Source of the DNA: Anthoceros angustus
Taxonomy: Eukaryota > Streptophyta > Anthocerotopsida > Anthocerotales > Anthocerotaceae
Length of the DNA stretch: 64,000 nt
Direction of reading: 5' to 3'
Assembly: GCA_010909165.1 (NCBI GenBank)
Contig: MU008190.1
Span: 62,001-126,000, forward strand
Shown here: positions 12,226 through 23,488 of the stretch, piece after piece
How the letters are laid out: the number at the start of each line of letters is the position of its first letter
Numbering within the stretch: the first letter of the stretch is position 1
Translations under genes and position numbers: made by a program
Notes under the pieces: model-generated
Database searches by the model: none
Told to the model about the DNA's origin: nothing
What the model saw: only the letters and a program-made list of their open reading frames with translations

Positions 12226-12857
12226 GCTTGAACTAAACACGAAGAGTTAGAAATGCAATTAGTCACATGATTATAGACTGGGACGAAGACACAAGATCGA
12301 CATGTGGTATATGGAATATGCTTCTCTATGATAACAACAGAGCGACCACAATACAACACCGACTATTAAGAGGTACTATAACATAATGGAGCTTTGATAG
12401 CCCCTTGGCATTGCGGCGACAACAATCGTAAATTCTTGTCGGTCAAAGACGGCTATGTATACAGGAAAGGCTTCTTCGCCGATGGTTAGTCAATGATGTT
12501 GTCGGGAAGCCTAAGAAAGATGCACGTATGGAAGCACATATGACATCTAAAGATTCTCGGGTTGGTCTCTAGCAATAGCAGCATAAGAGTAGCAGCATTA
12601 TCCTTACAATCTGTCTTACTTCTTCTAAAGAGACATCTTCCTTGAGGTTGTGATTAGGGTGCTACTGCGAACGCCAGCAACATTTCCACCCTCCATAGGC
12701 AGCGTAGGACACCAAGTTAGTCTATGTTGGTGAAGTGGAGTAAAGGTAAAAGGGATTGGGAGAGTGTCAATACCTCTTCTAAATGGGTCTTCTTTATGTC
12801 TTAAGGATAAGCATTTTGTCTCTAACATGAGTAAGAATCTGCTGTCCATATTATCAT

Positions 12858-13028
12858 TATCTAAGACACGTTGCAGAGAAAGGATCAGTTAAGGTTGAGT
12901 ATGTGCATATTGAGGACAACACCGCTAATCTCTTTACTAAGGGTCTACCCAAGTGGAAACACTACAAGCATTTAGACTCACTTGGGCTCAGACAATTTGT
13001 GCTGCCAGCACCTACTAGCTCTTAGAGG
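12858..13028 (+). pseudogene. Copia RNase H C-terminal fragment
   Basis: The plus-strand frame reads KVEYVHIEDNTANLFTKGLP then KWKHYKHLDSLGLRQF and ends at a stop at 13024-13026. This is the classic C-terminus of Ty1/copia polyproteins (variants of DxxTKxLPxxKH...LGL). Only this tail is recognisable; upstream sequence is too eroded. It lies opposite in strand to the two other copia remnants. Confidence 0.8.
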
Positions 13029-13029
13029 A

Positions 13030-13900
13030 GCGTTAATAGCTTGCCTGCCTGTGTTTTCTGCACGCATGGCAGTTTGAGTGGAAGCCTACTTCTGCATACA
13101 TCCTTCCTTTGACGAGCCATGCTCTCCCTAATCACGCAGTTTACACACACAGGAAACTAAGTGGATTTTGTTTTTCTTGAGGGTTAGGGTTTTATGTTTT
13201 GTACCCAGCACACATACCAAAGGTTCAGGACATGTCCGTGGCTGCCGCTCCGCCTCCTTATTGTCCTGCTCATCCCTTTCAAACTGCAGAGCTTTCTAGC
13301 CTCCATAGGCACACTTGGCTCGTGGCAGCTTCACGCGTGAAGCTCCCGCTCTATTCTTCCCTGTGTCTTCTCTATTGGTGACGCGAATAGTGAGCGACGC
13401 CTGTCTTGTCGCATTCGAGCATTGTAGTCGGCCTTCCGATCATCGCAAATTCTATGCCATTCACGGAAGGCAACCCACTAACCTTAAGAGAAAAAGCTGT
13501 TGTATCATAAACGAGAAGGATTCTTTTCACAATTGTGATGAGATTGGTACATTGGGGAAAGCCCTCGTGGCTAGATCGTCAAAGTTGTGTCATAACAAAT
13601 TTTCCCACTGGCGGGATAACTTCTTATGACAACTCTATGAAAATATGGAATACTGAAGTCGTCACCGGGCGGGTTATGTGTGACAACTTTTTTTTCACCA
13701 GTATTCTATACTTAGATGCCTTGGCATCTCCGAGTCTCCATCGTCTTATACGGGCCACATCATCGCATTATGGGTTGTATGCGGCAAAAATCTTTCTGTC
13801 TCGCAACTTGGGCTCTGGTGTTCGGATGTTGGCATTTAGGTTTTTTCCTGCTGTTTGGGTTTTTCTGACACACATACACATGTTAATATTCACCTGAAAC
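13030..13900. other. Intergenic stretch, no gene seen
   Basis: No conserved coding or RNA feature is recognised. A short GAGGGTTAGGGTTTT telomere-like patch lies near 13178-13192. Near 13865-13915 the phrase ACACACATACACATGT is repeated once at about 42 bp spacing, just before the next open frame. Confidence 0.45.
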
Positions 13901-13910
13901 ACACATACAC

Positions 13911-14252
13911 ATGTCTCGCCCCCGTGCGAAGGACCTGGTTGAATTCCCTCCTGATCGGGTTGCATCCCTCCGAGCATTGCAACCATGGGGAACTGAAACG
14001 TGTGGTGCACTGCTACTGGTTGTGCAGGAACTGCATATCGCGAGGGACAATGCATATGCGAAGGGCTTGGAGGACATGGACTTCCTCCCGGGCATGTATC
14101 GGCTGCACATGGCACTGACGTCACTCTGCAGGGAGTGCAGGAGTAGACGAGAGGCATTACCTGAATACCTCCAGCGATGGCTGGAGGCTAAAGCCACACC
14201 GTGGGTGTGGACAGTGATCACCTTGCTCCGGACTGTGGTACCCTATGCGTGA
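13911..14252 (+). CDS. Unrecognised 113-residue ORF
   Basis: An ATG-initiated frame of 113 codons, beginning MSRPRAKDLVEFPPDRVASL and ending TVITLLRTVVPYA. It is rich in leucine, arginine and alanine and could be mostly helical. There is no signal peptide, and one weak hydrophobic stretch lies near the C-terminus. I recognise no domain. It could be a decayed element ORF, a lineage-specific gene or chance. Its unbroken frame in mid-GC DNA is the only support. Confidence 0.3.
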   Translation: MSRPRAKDLVEFPPDRVASLRALQPWGTETCGALLLVVQELHIARDNAYAKGLEDMDFLPGMYRLHMALTSLCRECRSRREALPEYLQRWLEAKATPWVWTVITLLRTVVPYA

Positions 14253-15518
14253 GGAACTTGCGGACCAGCTTTGAGGCTCTTCCGGGATTGAGCGGGGTAT
14301 AGGATGTAGGGAAGTCTTTTGTGCGCTCCCACCTTATCTCCCACCATGAGGTGGGAGCGTAGACCGTGCGGAATTTTCATTTGTGTTGAATTGAGGCATG
14401 AGCACAGTGGTGGCTTTGTTTTTGGTCGGATGTGTGGTCTTCCTCTGTGAAGTAATCCTCCCAATCGCACCATCACGAAGATGGCCGAGAGCGGGCATGC
14501 AAGCTTTGCAGTCGCGTAAGGCCTAGATGGCTGCTCTAGGCTATTTGCCACAGAGGCCTGGTGAAAGTTTGCTCATGGCATACTCAAGGCCTGAGCAGGG
14601 CCATTTCCCCAATGTTCCACACTTTGTGGCTCAGGTTGAGGTTTGCGAAGGTTAGCCATATGGGTGCTTGCGAGGATATGCAAGGGCCAATGTTTCGACA
14701 ACCCTAAGAAAGAAAACCATGTGTATCGCACATAAAAAGATTCTTGACACAGCTTCTGACGACCGATCGCTACACAGAGGACAGCCCCCCCGGCAGATGT
14801 CATCAAATGTGTGACCTAAGAAGTTTTCCGCCGGAAACCTTCTTAGGTCACCCTTGATAAAAACCCTTAGTCCGTGACGACTTCGGTATTACATATGAAA
14901 ACCCATAGTACGCCATAGTGGAGTTTGTCTTTGATTTCTTATGTAGGAACAATAAAAGGACGGAATATGTATATGGACCTGACTACAAGGCCAGGTTCCA
15001 ATAAAACAAGCCGCGGGGGACCGTCAGCTGGGCCTGTCCATTCCGTCAGGCGGAAGTCAAGTGATTCATGGGAGTGAAAATGTATACCGCTGGTTGAAGA
15101 AGTTTCGGTCTAAGACTGGACAGCGAGGCATGCATCAGAAATGACGCGTCATCGCCTCACGGCACTCTCTCTCCTGCGCCCGCGCAAGGCTTCCAGCCGC
15201 TTCGGGCTTCGCATCTTAGGCAGGTCGGCCCCGGCTAGCCCTGTTGCCTGCACCCCGGTGTCTCTCTCTTCTTCTTCTCCACGCTCCGCTACTTTGGCCT
15301 CTGCTCCCCTTCCTGCTCGGCTCCTGCCGCTCCGTCAGCTTGCCTGCCTGCACGCCTGGTCCCGTCTCACGCCCTCTCGCCCATCCTGCCCTCCGAACCC
15401 TAGCTTCCCTTCCATGCAGATCTGACCTGCCCGCATTCCCTGGCCCCGGAGCCGCATCTCCTCGCGCGAACTCGGGCGGTGCCGGAAGCAGGGGTTGCCT
15501 TCTAGCCGGTCGGCAGCA
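14253..15518. other. Intergenic stretch and RAB7 upstream region
   Basis: No gene is recognised. It holds the palindrome at 14811-14851. The last 400 bp become GC- and CT-rich, with CT-rich tracts and an AACCCTAG box near 15400, as expected for a housekeeping promoter and 5' untranslated region of RAB7. An RY core CATGCA lies at about 15130. Confidence 0.45.
14811..14851. repeat. 41 bp near-perfect palindrome
   Basis: The arm GTGACCTAAGAAG (14811-14823) pairs with CTTCTTAGGTCAC (14839-14851). Inside it TTTCCG (14825-14830) pairs with CGGAAA (14832-14837). Only one mismatched pair and a 1-base centre interrupt the symmetry. It lies in intergenic DNA about 670 bp upstream of RAB7. Confidence 0.9.
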
Positions 15519-17157
15519 ATGTCATCTCGCAAGCGCACCTTGCTTAAAGTCATCATCCTCGGGGATAGCGGGTACGCGTTACTGGCGTGCTGAATTCTGA
15601 TTGCGAGCTGGTTGCGGTGTGTGGAGGTGATTCGTGGCGTTGGCTTGTGTGTGGCTGCGTGGGATGTGGTGTCCCACTCTTGAGAGCCGAAGCTTCGTTC
15701 CCGTGCGGATTCGGAGCTTGAATCGTTTGCTTGTGCGTGTTGGAGCTGTGCTGGCTGGGTTGCTGTGGGAGTGGGAGATTCATGTTGAGTTGGAACCCTG
15801 GGGGAGCGTCGGTGGTTGGAGCTCTGTGGCCTCGGGTTCTAAAATGTGTTTTCTTACATTTTAGCTATGAATTTCATGGTAGGGCTGACATTTTTACGTT
15901 CCTATGGGGTGATGCAGGGTCGGCAAGACTTCGTTGATGAATCAGTATCCTTTGGTAACATTGGGATGTAGGGGTCTGTCGTTGTTTGACTGTCTCTGAG
16001 TGTGTGGTTTTAGACTGCTGCCCCTATCGTGGACGTTCTTTTTCACTCCCTAAGATATGTGAACAAGAAATTCAGCAATCAGTACAAAGCCACTATTGGT
16101 GCCGACTTTTTGACGAAGGAGGTCCAGGTGGAAGATAGACTTGTTACCATGCAGGTGAGCTACTATGTGGTATTAGGCAAGGGTGGTGAAAGTGACTGTG
16201 GGGTGTAGTGTCTCACGTCCGAAATCTGGCGTCCTTCCAGATATGGGATACAGCTGGACAAGAGCGGTTTCAGAGCCTTGGCGTGGCGTTTTATCGTGGA
16301 GCTGATTGTTGTGTCCTCGTTTATGATGTCAACGTTATGAAGTCTTTTGACAACCTTGACAACTGGCGTGATGAGTTTTTGATCCAGGCAAGCTCCTCCC
16401 CCATGCTTGTCTTCTGAATGTTCATATCTATTAAAACATCATGAATAAGTTGTCCGTCGATAATCGGCCTTTTTTGTCATCTTGTTTCTATTGCCTATCT
16501 GTAAGCCTTGTGTTGTTTGGTTCTTCTTGTATCTTATGCGGTGCCACAGCAAATATATGAAGTTGCGGCATGTGTTCATTTTTGCTCAACCTTGTCCTAC
16601 GTTTGTGTCAATGATCTCCATGCTCTATGACATCAATTGATTTTTTTTTCTTTTGCAGGCTAGCCCCTCTGACCCTGAGAATTTCCCGTTTGTGGTCCTC
16701 GGGAACAAGGTTGATGTTGATGGTGGAAATAGCCGTGTGGTACGTATGTGGTGGTAACCTGAGATTAGGGGTGGCAGTGGCTTTGTGTTCTGGTTGACAA
16801 GAAGTGTGTTCAAAAGTCTCGTTTCTTATCTGACTGAAGGTGTCAGAGAAGAAAGCGAAGGCATGGTGTGCTTCAAAGGGGAATATACCGTACTTCGAAA
16901 CTTCTGCAAAGGAGGATTACAATGTAGATGCTGCTTTCCAGTGCATCGCGAAGAATGCCCTAAAAAATGAGACTGAGGAGGAGATGTAAGGACTACGAAG
17001 CCTTCATGAGCTTCTAGAAGTTGGTGGTCCTTGCCATTAGTTGCTCGTGGTGGATGCCCCTCTTGCTGATATCTGTGGGTCTGTGTGCAGCTATTTGCCA
17101 GACACTATTGATGTGAACAACGTAAGGACTGTAAAATCAGGAGGCTGTGAATGCTAA
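15519..17157 (+). CDS. RAB7: Rab7 small GTPase (plant RABG3 type)
   Basis: Late-endosome/vacuole Rab GTPase. In the family it cycles GTP and recruits tethers for traffic to the vacuole. Seven exons fit in phase: 15519-15571, 15918-15944, 16055-16154, 16241-16387, 16659-16739, 16840-16985 and 17091-17157, giving 206 residues, the usual length. Motifs are GDSGVGKTS (15-23), ATIGADF, WDTAGQE with Gln67, the Rab7-typical [21 protein letters not shown] (124-130), ETSAK (156-160) and a C-terminal CEC prenylation motif. Intron 2 starts GTATCCTTT, a perfect minor-spliceosome donor. Intron 4 starts GCAAGC after CAG, a GC-AG donor. All other introns are GT-AG. The ATG is the only one giving the family N-terminus. 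Confidence 0.97.
15945..16054 (+). other. Candidate U12-type intron in RAB7
   Basis: The 110 bp intron opens with GTATCCTTT, matching the U12 GT-AG donor consensus at all nine positions. Exon phases work only with this donor and the AG at 16053-16054, joining Asn-Gln-Tyr across the junction. A candidate branch region, CTTTTTCAC with adenosine 16045, lies 9 bases before the acceptor end, within the U12 range, but it is a weak match to TTCCTTAAC. Confidence 0.7.
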
Positions 17158-18136
17158 TTCTGGCGAAGATTTAGAAAACTCTTACTTCCTCAAGCTGCTT
17201 CCTTCTCCTTCCTATGGCGAACCTTCATCAGGATATAGACCAGTTCCAACAGGGCAAACTTACAGGTGGTTATATAAATGGAGGCAGGGAGGTCGTGAAA
17301 GTCCTTGCCGATGAGATGGTGTCATTCTGCACAATCATGCTGATGCGGTGAGAATGGTCGTGCGGAACGGGTCGAGGTGACTACAAGGCAGAGTGGTAGT
17401 TTCACCGGGTTTCATGGGGTTTCAGCTTCTCAACATTCTTTCGGGTTCAGCTGGGAACGCGTTCTTTGGTTGGTTGGTTGGTTGGTTTTGTGCGTAATAT
17501 GTAGCTCAATGTGGGAACCCTCTCTTCTGTAGTTTCTTTGTAATATTTGATTCCTTGTGATCAGTCTCTATTGGGGAGGTTGATCATCACCAGCCGTTTC
17601 TGCTGAGCCTTTTTGCATCAGGCTAACCGTCTCATTGTCCTCCTCTGTTTTGTACTTCTGCTAGTGCCATCTCGATCAGCGGCCTCTTGTGGTTACGGTG
17701 TCCAGACTTTCGTCGGCGTTTTTGCCATCCCGCCGGTTGTTTCTGCAGGTCTGTCGCAGATTATTTTGCATCAGTTCGATGTAGGCATAGAGTACCTATT
17801 ACTTTCCGCTTTTGTGTTTAAAGTGTGCACCACCTTGGCAACACCAATCGAAATTCCGTGGTCGTTGTACCTCTCGAATGAGTCATCAGTCATAAGCATT
17901 GCTATAATCGTCTGGAATACGGCTCGGACCATGTACCTCGCATCGAGTCTGGCATCATGGCAGCTGTGGCGGCAGTCCTTGCAACATCTCTGTAATTTCG
18001 GGCCCGTGTGTATCCCTACCTATTTCGTAAACTTCTTATGTGAATCGTCCTCGGACGACGGCCATGGACTTGCCTGACGTCGAAGGTTTGCAATCAAATT
18101 TGTGATTCTTTGGGATCTGTCTTCTCCGGTGGCGAA
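17158..18136. other. RAB7 3' region and ATP10 upstream region
   Basis: No conserved gene is recognised in this ~980 bp. The first part is probably RAB7 3' untranslated DNA, including a GGTTGGTTGGTTGGTTGG run near 17468. A 154-codon open frame at 17613-18077 begins with TTG, not ATG, and shows no family resemblance; I treat it as chance. Confidence 0.5.
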
Positions 18137-19513
18137 ATGAGATCTCACATCTCGAAGCAGCTTCTGCGCTCCGCCGTTCAGAGGCACCAAGGACGGCAGT
18201 GGGCGGTACAGAAGCCCGCGAATTTCCTCCAAAACGGCTACGGCTCCCCATCTCATCGGCATCTATGGCTCTTGAGGGTGAGATTGCGTCTTCAGCACTG
18301 GGCCTGGTTGGTAGTGAAAGTTGCAGCTGACTGTGCCTTGGATTTGAATTTAAGGAGGCCCTCTGGTTGTTCTGACTCGCAGATTTTCAACAAGGAAGCG
18401 CGTGCACAGGACAAGGCGAGGCTGTGAGTCGGCTTCTCTCGAGACTTGACCACTTGATGACTGAGCTTCTTTCACCTTGGACTGGACAGAAGTTGTCTTC
18501 TTTTGTAGTGCAGTCAAGACGAGCTAAATCGGGGATATTTCGATGATATGAGGGACCTAGCAAAGCACGGTGGTAAGGTAATGCTGCGCGGAGGTCAAAA
18601 ACATCCACTTTCAAAAGCTTACGTGACTTGGATGTTGTGTTCTACATGACGCTTCATGCTGTTCCCTACGCAGTTGCATGCCACAAGCAACAACTTGCTG
18701 CCAATTGCGGCTGCCCTAAAATTCCCTCCGCTTGAGGTTTACTTCAGAACTGGTAACTCTATCACCTTGCCAGTAGAGGAGTCGCCTGTGGATCTCACGG
18801 TGGTTTGTATTGGATTTCGAGCAAACGCACAGGTAAGAGCAATGTGTGTGGCCTGAGATGATTTTATGGAACATGCAAGACACTATGGTTGCTGTTGTAT
18901 CCACTATATCTGTTTCGTTCCTCTTGCTTGTAGGCTATGATAGAGTCATGGAGCTTGCCATTTCTAGATGCCTTCAAGGCCACACCAAACGTGGAGCTCT
19001 ACGAGGTCAGTGGCTCTTGTTTGAGGTTGTTAGAGGATGAAGAGCTTCAGTTATGGTAGTTTAAGAGGTAGGACCGACATTGGTATACCTGTAAGTAACT
19101 TTTGCCTTTTTTCCGCATTTCCAGGTATCTGTTGTGGAGAGTTTGCTGCTGTCAACTCCCCCTCTTAAGCAGTTGCTGTTACGATCCATGAAGGCTCCCA
19201 AATTACCCGACAATGATCAACTTGTGCGAAGGAATGTCGTTTTCGCATTTGGGGATAAATACTGGTTCCGAAAAGCGGTGACCATTCCTAATCTCTTGAC
19301 CGGGTAAGGCTTTATCTCGGGCTCCTCGCTGCACAGGTCGATCACCGGCTGTCTCAAGGCTGAGAATGTCAGCGTTCCTGCAGGTACATATTTCTACTGG
19401 ACAAGAAAGGAAGAATCAGGTGGCGAGCCACTGGATCAGCCACCAGCGAAGAGCTTTCCTTCATGATATCATGTGCATCACGCCTTCTAAAGGAAGAGCA
19501 AGCCAGTTTTTGA
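18137..19513 (+). CDS. ATP10: Mitochondrial ATP synthase assembly factor ATP10
   Basis: Homologue of ATP10, a mitochondrial inner-membrane protein needed to assemble the Fo part of ATP synthase. Seven exons join in phase: 18137-18277, 18383-18423, 18514-18577, 18674-18832, 18934-19005, 19125-19303 and 19384-19513, giving about 261 residues. The N-terminus (MRSHISKQLLRSAVQRHQ) is basic and almost free of acids, like a mitochondrial transit peptide. The family core follows: GYFDDMRDLAKHGGK, LPVEESPVDLTVVCIGFRAN, ESWSLPFLDAF, RRNVVFAFGD and LLDKKGRIRWRATGSAT near the C-terminus. Its stop lies 73 bp from the stop of the convergent transporter gene. Confidence 0.9.
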
Positions 19514-19586
19514 AGTCTGGAAAAATGTAGCCGAGTATACATTCGAGTATACCTTTTGGAATCTCAAATCTTTAATTTGATCATCT

Positions 19587-21728
19587 TCATACAGTTTCTT
19601 CGGCAATGCCGCAACCTGGCTCTGGCGATGTCTGCGGCTTCTGGAAACCTTCCTTCGATGCAGGTGAGACGACCTCTCCTGTGCTTATGGAGGACTGCAA
19701 GGTACTCCTGTATTCCTCGTTAGTAGCAGCATCGTAGGATGCGTGCAGGCCAAATGTGAAGTAGTAGGCCAGGATCGCGGCGGTCACAAACCCGAATCGG
19801 ATGAAGGCACTTCGCTCCAGGGAGCCCAAGAGGAAACAGTTGACGACAATGGAAGTAGAGGGAATCCAGGGCATCAGAGGCACTCCCCATACCTTGGGCT
19901 TCTGAGACTGAGGCAAGAAGAGGGACAGACTCAGTGTTGCTAGGAACCACGCTCCCCCTGTAATTGGGTAGCCTATCCAGTCTTTATCGGTGGAGAGGCC
20001 CCAGTACGCCCCCAGTGCTATGGAGGACGCGAGGATGAGCAGGATGTGCAGGATAAGCAGGTTCCTCAAAGGATGGGAAGTTTTCCCAGCTACATAGTAC
20101 CGTCGCACCAGCAGAGCTATGGCTACCAGGGTGAAGATGGTGAGCGTGCTCACAGACAGGAGAGTGGACAGGACCTTGAGCTCGGTGAAGAATGCCACCA
20201 CACATGTCATGCTGAGCATGACCAGAGTTGCTCGAATGGGAGTTTGGGTCTTGGAATTGACGTGGGCAAACCATGGCGGTATCATGTGGGTGCGGGCAAT
20301 GTGGGTGACGTACCTGGCCTGTAAATTGGTACACAAACCACTGTCATGTTGTCTGCTGAGCAAAGGAGGAGGCAGGCAATTATGCGGCTTTCAGAAGCAT
20401 ACCTGGCTGACGGAGGAGACGAGCAGGACGGTGGTCATGCCTTTCAAGGCCCCAAGGGCCACAAGATACTGGGCCCAGCTCAGGCCGACGGCCTTAAATG
20501 CAAAGGAGAAGGGCGCATCGTGATTGATCTGGTAGTAGGGCTGCAGGAGGGACAGCACCGCAGCCATGAGGCAGTAGATGATGGTCACGAAGGTCATGGA
20601 TCCCATCAAGCCAATCGGAATGTCTCGAGAAGGATTCTTCGTTTCCTCCGCCAATGTCGCCACTGCATCGAAGCCCAGGTATGCGAAGTAGACCACAGCT
20701 GAGGCTTCGAAGATGCCTCTGACTCCGAACGGCAGGAACGGGGTGAAGTTTGCTGTATCCCCCTTGACGAAGCCTGTGATGATCACAAAGGTTATGATGA
20801 GAACGCTCACAGCTGAGGCAATCCAGTTGGCAACGGAGGTGGCCTTGGTGCTGTAGATAGCAATCAGGCCTGTGACCCAGATCACCCCAACTGCTAGGGG
20901 GTCCAGCTCGTTGTAATTGTCAGCCAATTCGTGGACGTGGATCCGAAGCTGGTCGGGTTGCTTGTTTATGAGAGTTGCGAGATAAGATGTCCAAGCCCGC
21001 GCCACGGCTGCTGCTCCTATCACGTACTCCGTGATGATGTTGCCTGCAGTGATGAAGGCGATGAAGTCACCGAGCTCCACCCTGAGAAAGGCGAATGAGC
21101 CGCCTACCAGTAGCACGAAGGGTGTTCAGTGTTATCCTATGTTGTGAAGTTTCTTTGCTTGACCAGTGATTGCACACAATATCTGATCAGGTTGGGATCT
21201 ACCAGCAACTGGAACCTCGATAGCGAACTCCGTGTAGCAAAAGACGGAGAGCATAGAGGAAACTCCCGCCACCACGAAGGAGAGAATGAGGGCAGGTCCC
21301 ACTACAGTGGCTGCCTGCAAACCTGCGGAGGATGTCATGCACTGGTGAGCTTGTGAGCAGGTTGGTCTGGAAATTGCAAATCTGGACTGGTGCGATTTGA
21401 AGGTACCTGTCACCACGAAAATGCCGGCACCAACAACAGCGCCGATGGACAGCCAGGTCAAGTCCCACCAATTCAGCGACCTTTTCATTCTGTTCTTGCT
21501 GCGCATCACCATGTCGCTCACTTCGCTCGCAACAGTGGCTCTGGCAAACACCCGACGGCGAAATCGAAGCCCAGTCTCAGCCACCGCCTTGCCATAGCTA
21601 CCCAGACTCTGGAAGGATGGTTCAGGGAACAATTGGAATGCTGAATTGCTCATTTCATGAATAGGTCCTCCTGCTGCAGTGTCCCCTGTTCCTCCATTCT
21701 TTCCACCACTCTGCTGCTCACCGGCCAT
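19587..21728 (-). CDS. Cationic amino acid transporter (CAT family, APC superfamily)
   Basis: Membrane permease for basic amino acids, of the plant CAT family. Four exons join in phase: 21728-21407, 21322-21203, 21103-20403 and 20318-19587, giving 624 residues. The chosen start gives MAGEQQSGG; the in-frame codon further upstream is TTG. The cytosolic N-tail is followed by the first membrane segment WDLTWLSIGAVVGAGIFVVTG, then SVFCYTEFAIEVPVAGGSFA, YFAYLGFDAVATLAEETKNP (a hallmark of CATs), and ARYVTHIARTHMIPPWFAHV with a long C-terminal membrane block. About a dozen or more hydrophobic segments are visible. The C-terminal tail is hydrophilic. The gene is convergent with ATP10, and plant paralogue assignment (CAT1/5/8-like) is uncertain. 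Confidence 0.92.
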
Positions 21729-23488
21729 TGCTTCGAATTCCAAAATCAGGATGAGAAATGGGCTATCGCCCACAATGAGCAATGGAACCGAGCCTCGCAG
21801 AACTCAGGTGCGGTCGAGTGTGCAGAATGAAAATGGAACAGTGCTGGACATCGCATCGAATTATCTTTGAGACACGAGGGAAAGCGCCAGCAGCGGCATG
21901 AAGGAGGTAGGACAATTTTTTTCTCTCTCTAGGTACTTGCACATCGTTATATACGTACCAAACTTGAGAGCAACAGCCGGCAGCAGATACCAATGCCAGA
22001 ACCTCGAGATCGCAGGTCACGAGTTAGAGTCTCTGTATCTGTACACTCCTTAAAATCGGGTTCTGGTGGAAGCTCGAACGAGTATTTTAATCTTGTAGTA
22101 CACTGCAAGAACTGCAGAGATTCTGCAGGTAAACGACACCCTTCTTACATACTCAAAGCTCAAGTAAACTGCATGGCTTTGATCTCGCATGTAACTAAAA
22201 CAAAACACTATGCTGCGATGCGATGCACTGATCACTGTCTACAGACAGACATGAAAATTACTGTAACTTCAGTGTTGGATTAGTCTACAAGCTCATTCCA
22301 GAATTCAATCCAGAGATGGATGAACATTACATTCTGTCTTGTTCCCGGCTTCAACAAGCTTCTAAGGTTGTCATGGGTTGCAGGTGGGATGTACCTGCCA
22401 GCGCTTTTGACGTGGTTGACTTGACCTGGGCGCCAATGAGATATATCACCACGCCACTCGCCACCTAGATGTACGCGGACACCTATCAGTGCTCACCCAT
22501 AAAATAAAGTTGCGGCTGGAATGTGTCGGATTTTTTTTCACGGGCTGCTCGAAGTCCTAAAGCACAGCTTATTCGCTATCCTGTGGGGCTCAATTAAGAC
22601 GATAACATCTTTCTGGAAGTTGGTTTTGTTGTGTGAATTTGACTTCGACTAGACGTGATGCAAGCCTTGCTAGCTTCTGAAGTTCAGCAGGCCGAAGAAA
22701 CCCAGCATTGAGTGACAAGAGGGAGGGAAACCTGGTCGACAACCTGGTTACTCAAGAGACACGATTGGCTCAGCCCGTCCAAATAAAACGTTTCTTTACC
22801 AAATGCCTACGGCATGAAGCAGGCTGGCCCGAATGCTTTTCAGGTTTGTAACACATCTACAAACGTTGTGCAACGCTTAAGGGCGAAGGGCACGTTTTTC
22901 TCCGTGGAATCGCCTTGTTGTCATATTTGCTCATTTGGAGCCTCTACTCTCTCCACACACCTCGAGAAAGCAAGAAAGGACGGCATGTCTACACAGATGC
23001 TGTTGGTTGGGGGTCTAACAGAATTTCCAAGTTATGTATATAAGTTTTTTAGATTGGAATAAATTAAAACCACAGAAGATACTTATTCATATTATTTTAA
23101 CCTACTCCCAATAATGAAGTCACTAATACATACATAAGATTCGTATGATTAATATTAAATAAATTATTAAGTGAGACGTCCTCGACAAGACACGAGACTT
23201 GGCCACATAATCTACACCTGTGCTTCTATAAAACGGCGACAAGGCTTCTAAGTTGAATCACTGTGTTGTGAGAATTAGTAAAAGATTTAGGTGAGTAGTT
23301 TGGACATCATTCATTAATTGTTATACGTATTGCCAAATGAAATTAGGAGGAGGTTTGGAAGAGGAAAACATAAATCCTTCGACATTTCAGCGCTTTCATT
23401 TGCAGCAAGGTGCGGGATAAAATGAATTTGTAGAATTTCATTTCATTTTCACTTCATGAAATGTTAAGCAACTTTGTTGTAATACAGA
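21729..23488. other. Intergenic stretch between CAT and kinase genes
   Basis: No gene is recognised in this 1.76 kb. The left part is probably the CAT promoter and 5' untranslated region. From about 23050 to 23480 the DNA is strongly AT-rich and likely belongs to the kinase upstream region. Short open frames on both strands overlap one another and lack family resemblance. Confidence 0.45.

Noticed and set aside
17613-18077. 154-codon plus-strand frame with a signal-peptide-like start upstream of ATP10
   Set aside because: It begins with TTG, not ATG, has no family resemblance, and its apparent signal peptide is a low-complexity hydrophobic run; the splice-supported ATP10 start lies beyond it.
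21729-21782. An 18-residue upstream extension of the amino acid transporter
   Set aside because: The extension begins at TTG; the first ATG in frame gives MAGEQQ, a normal CAT-family N-tail.
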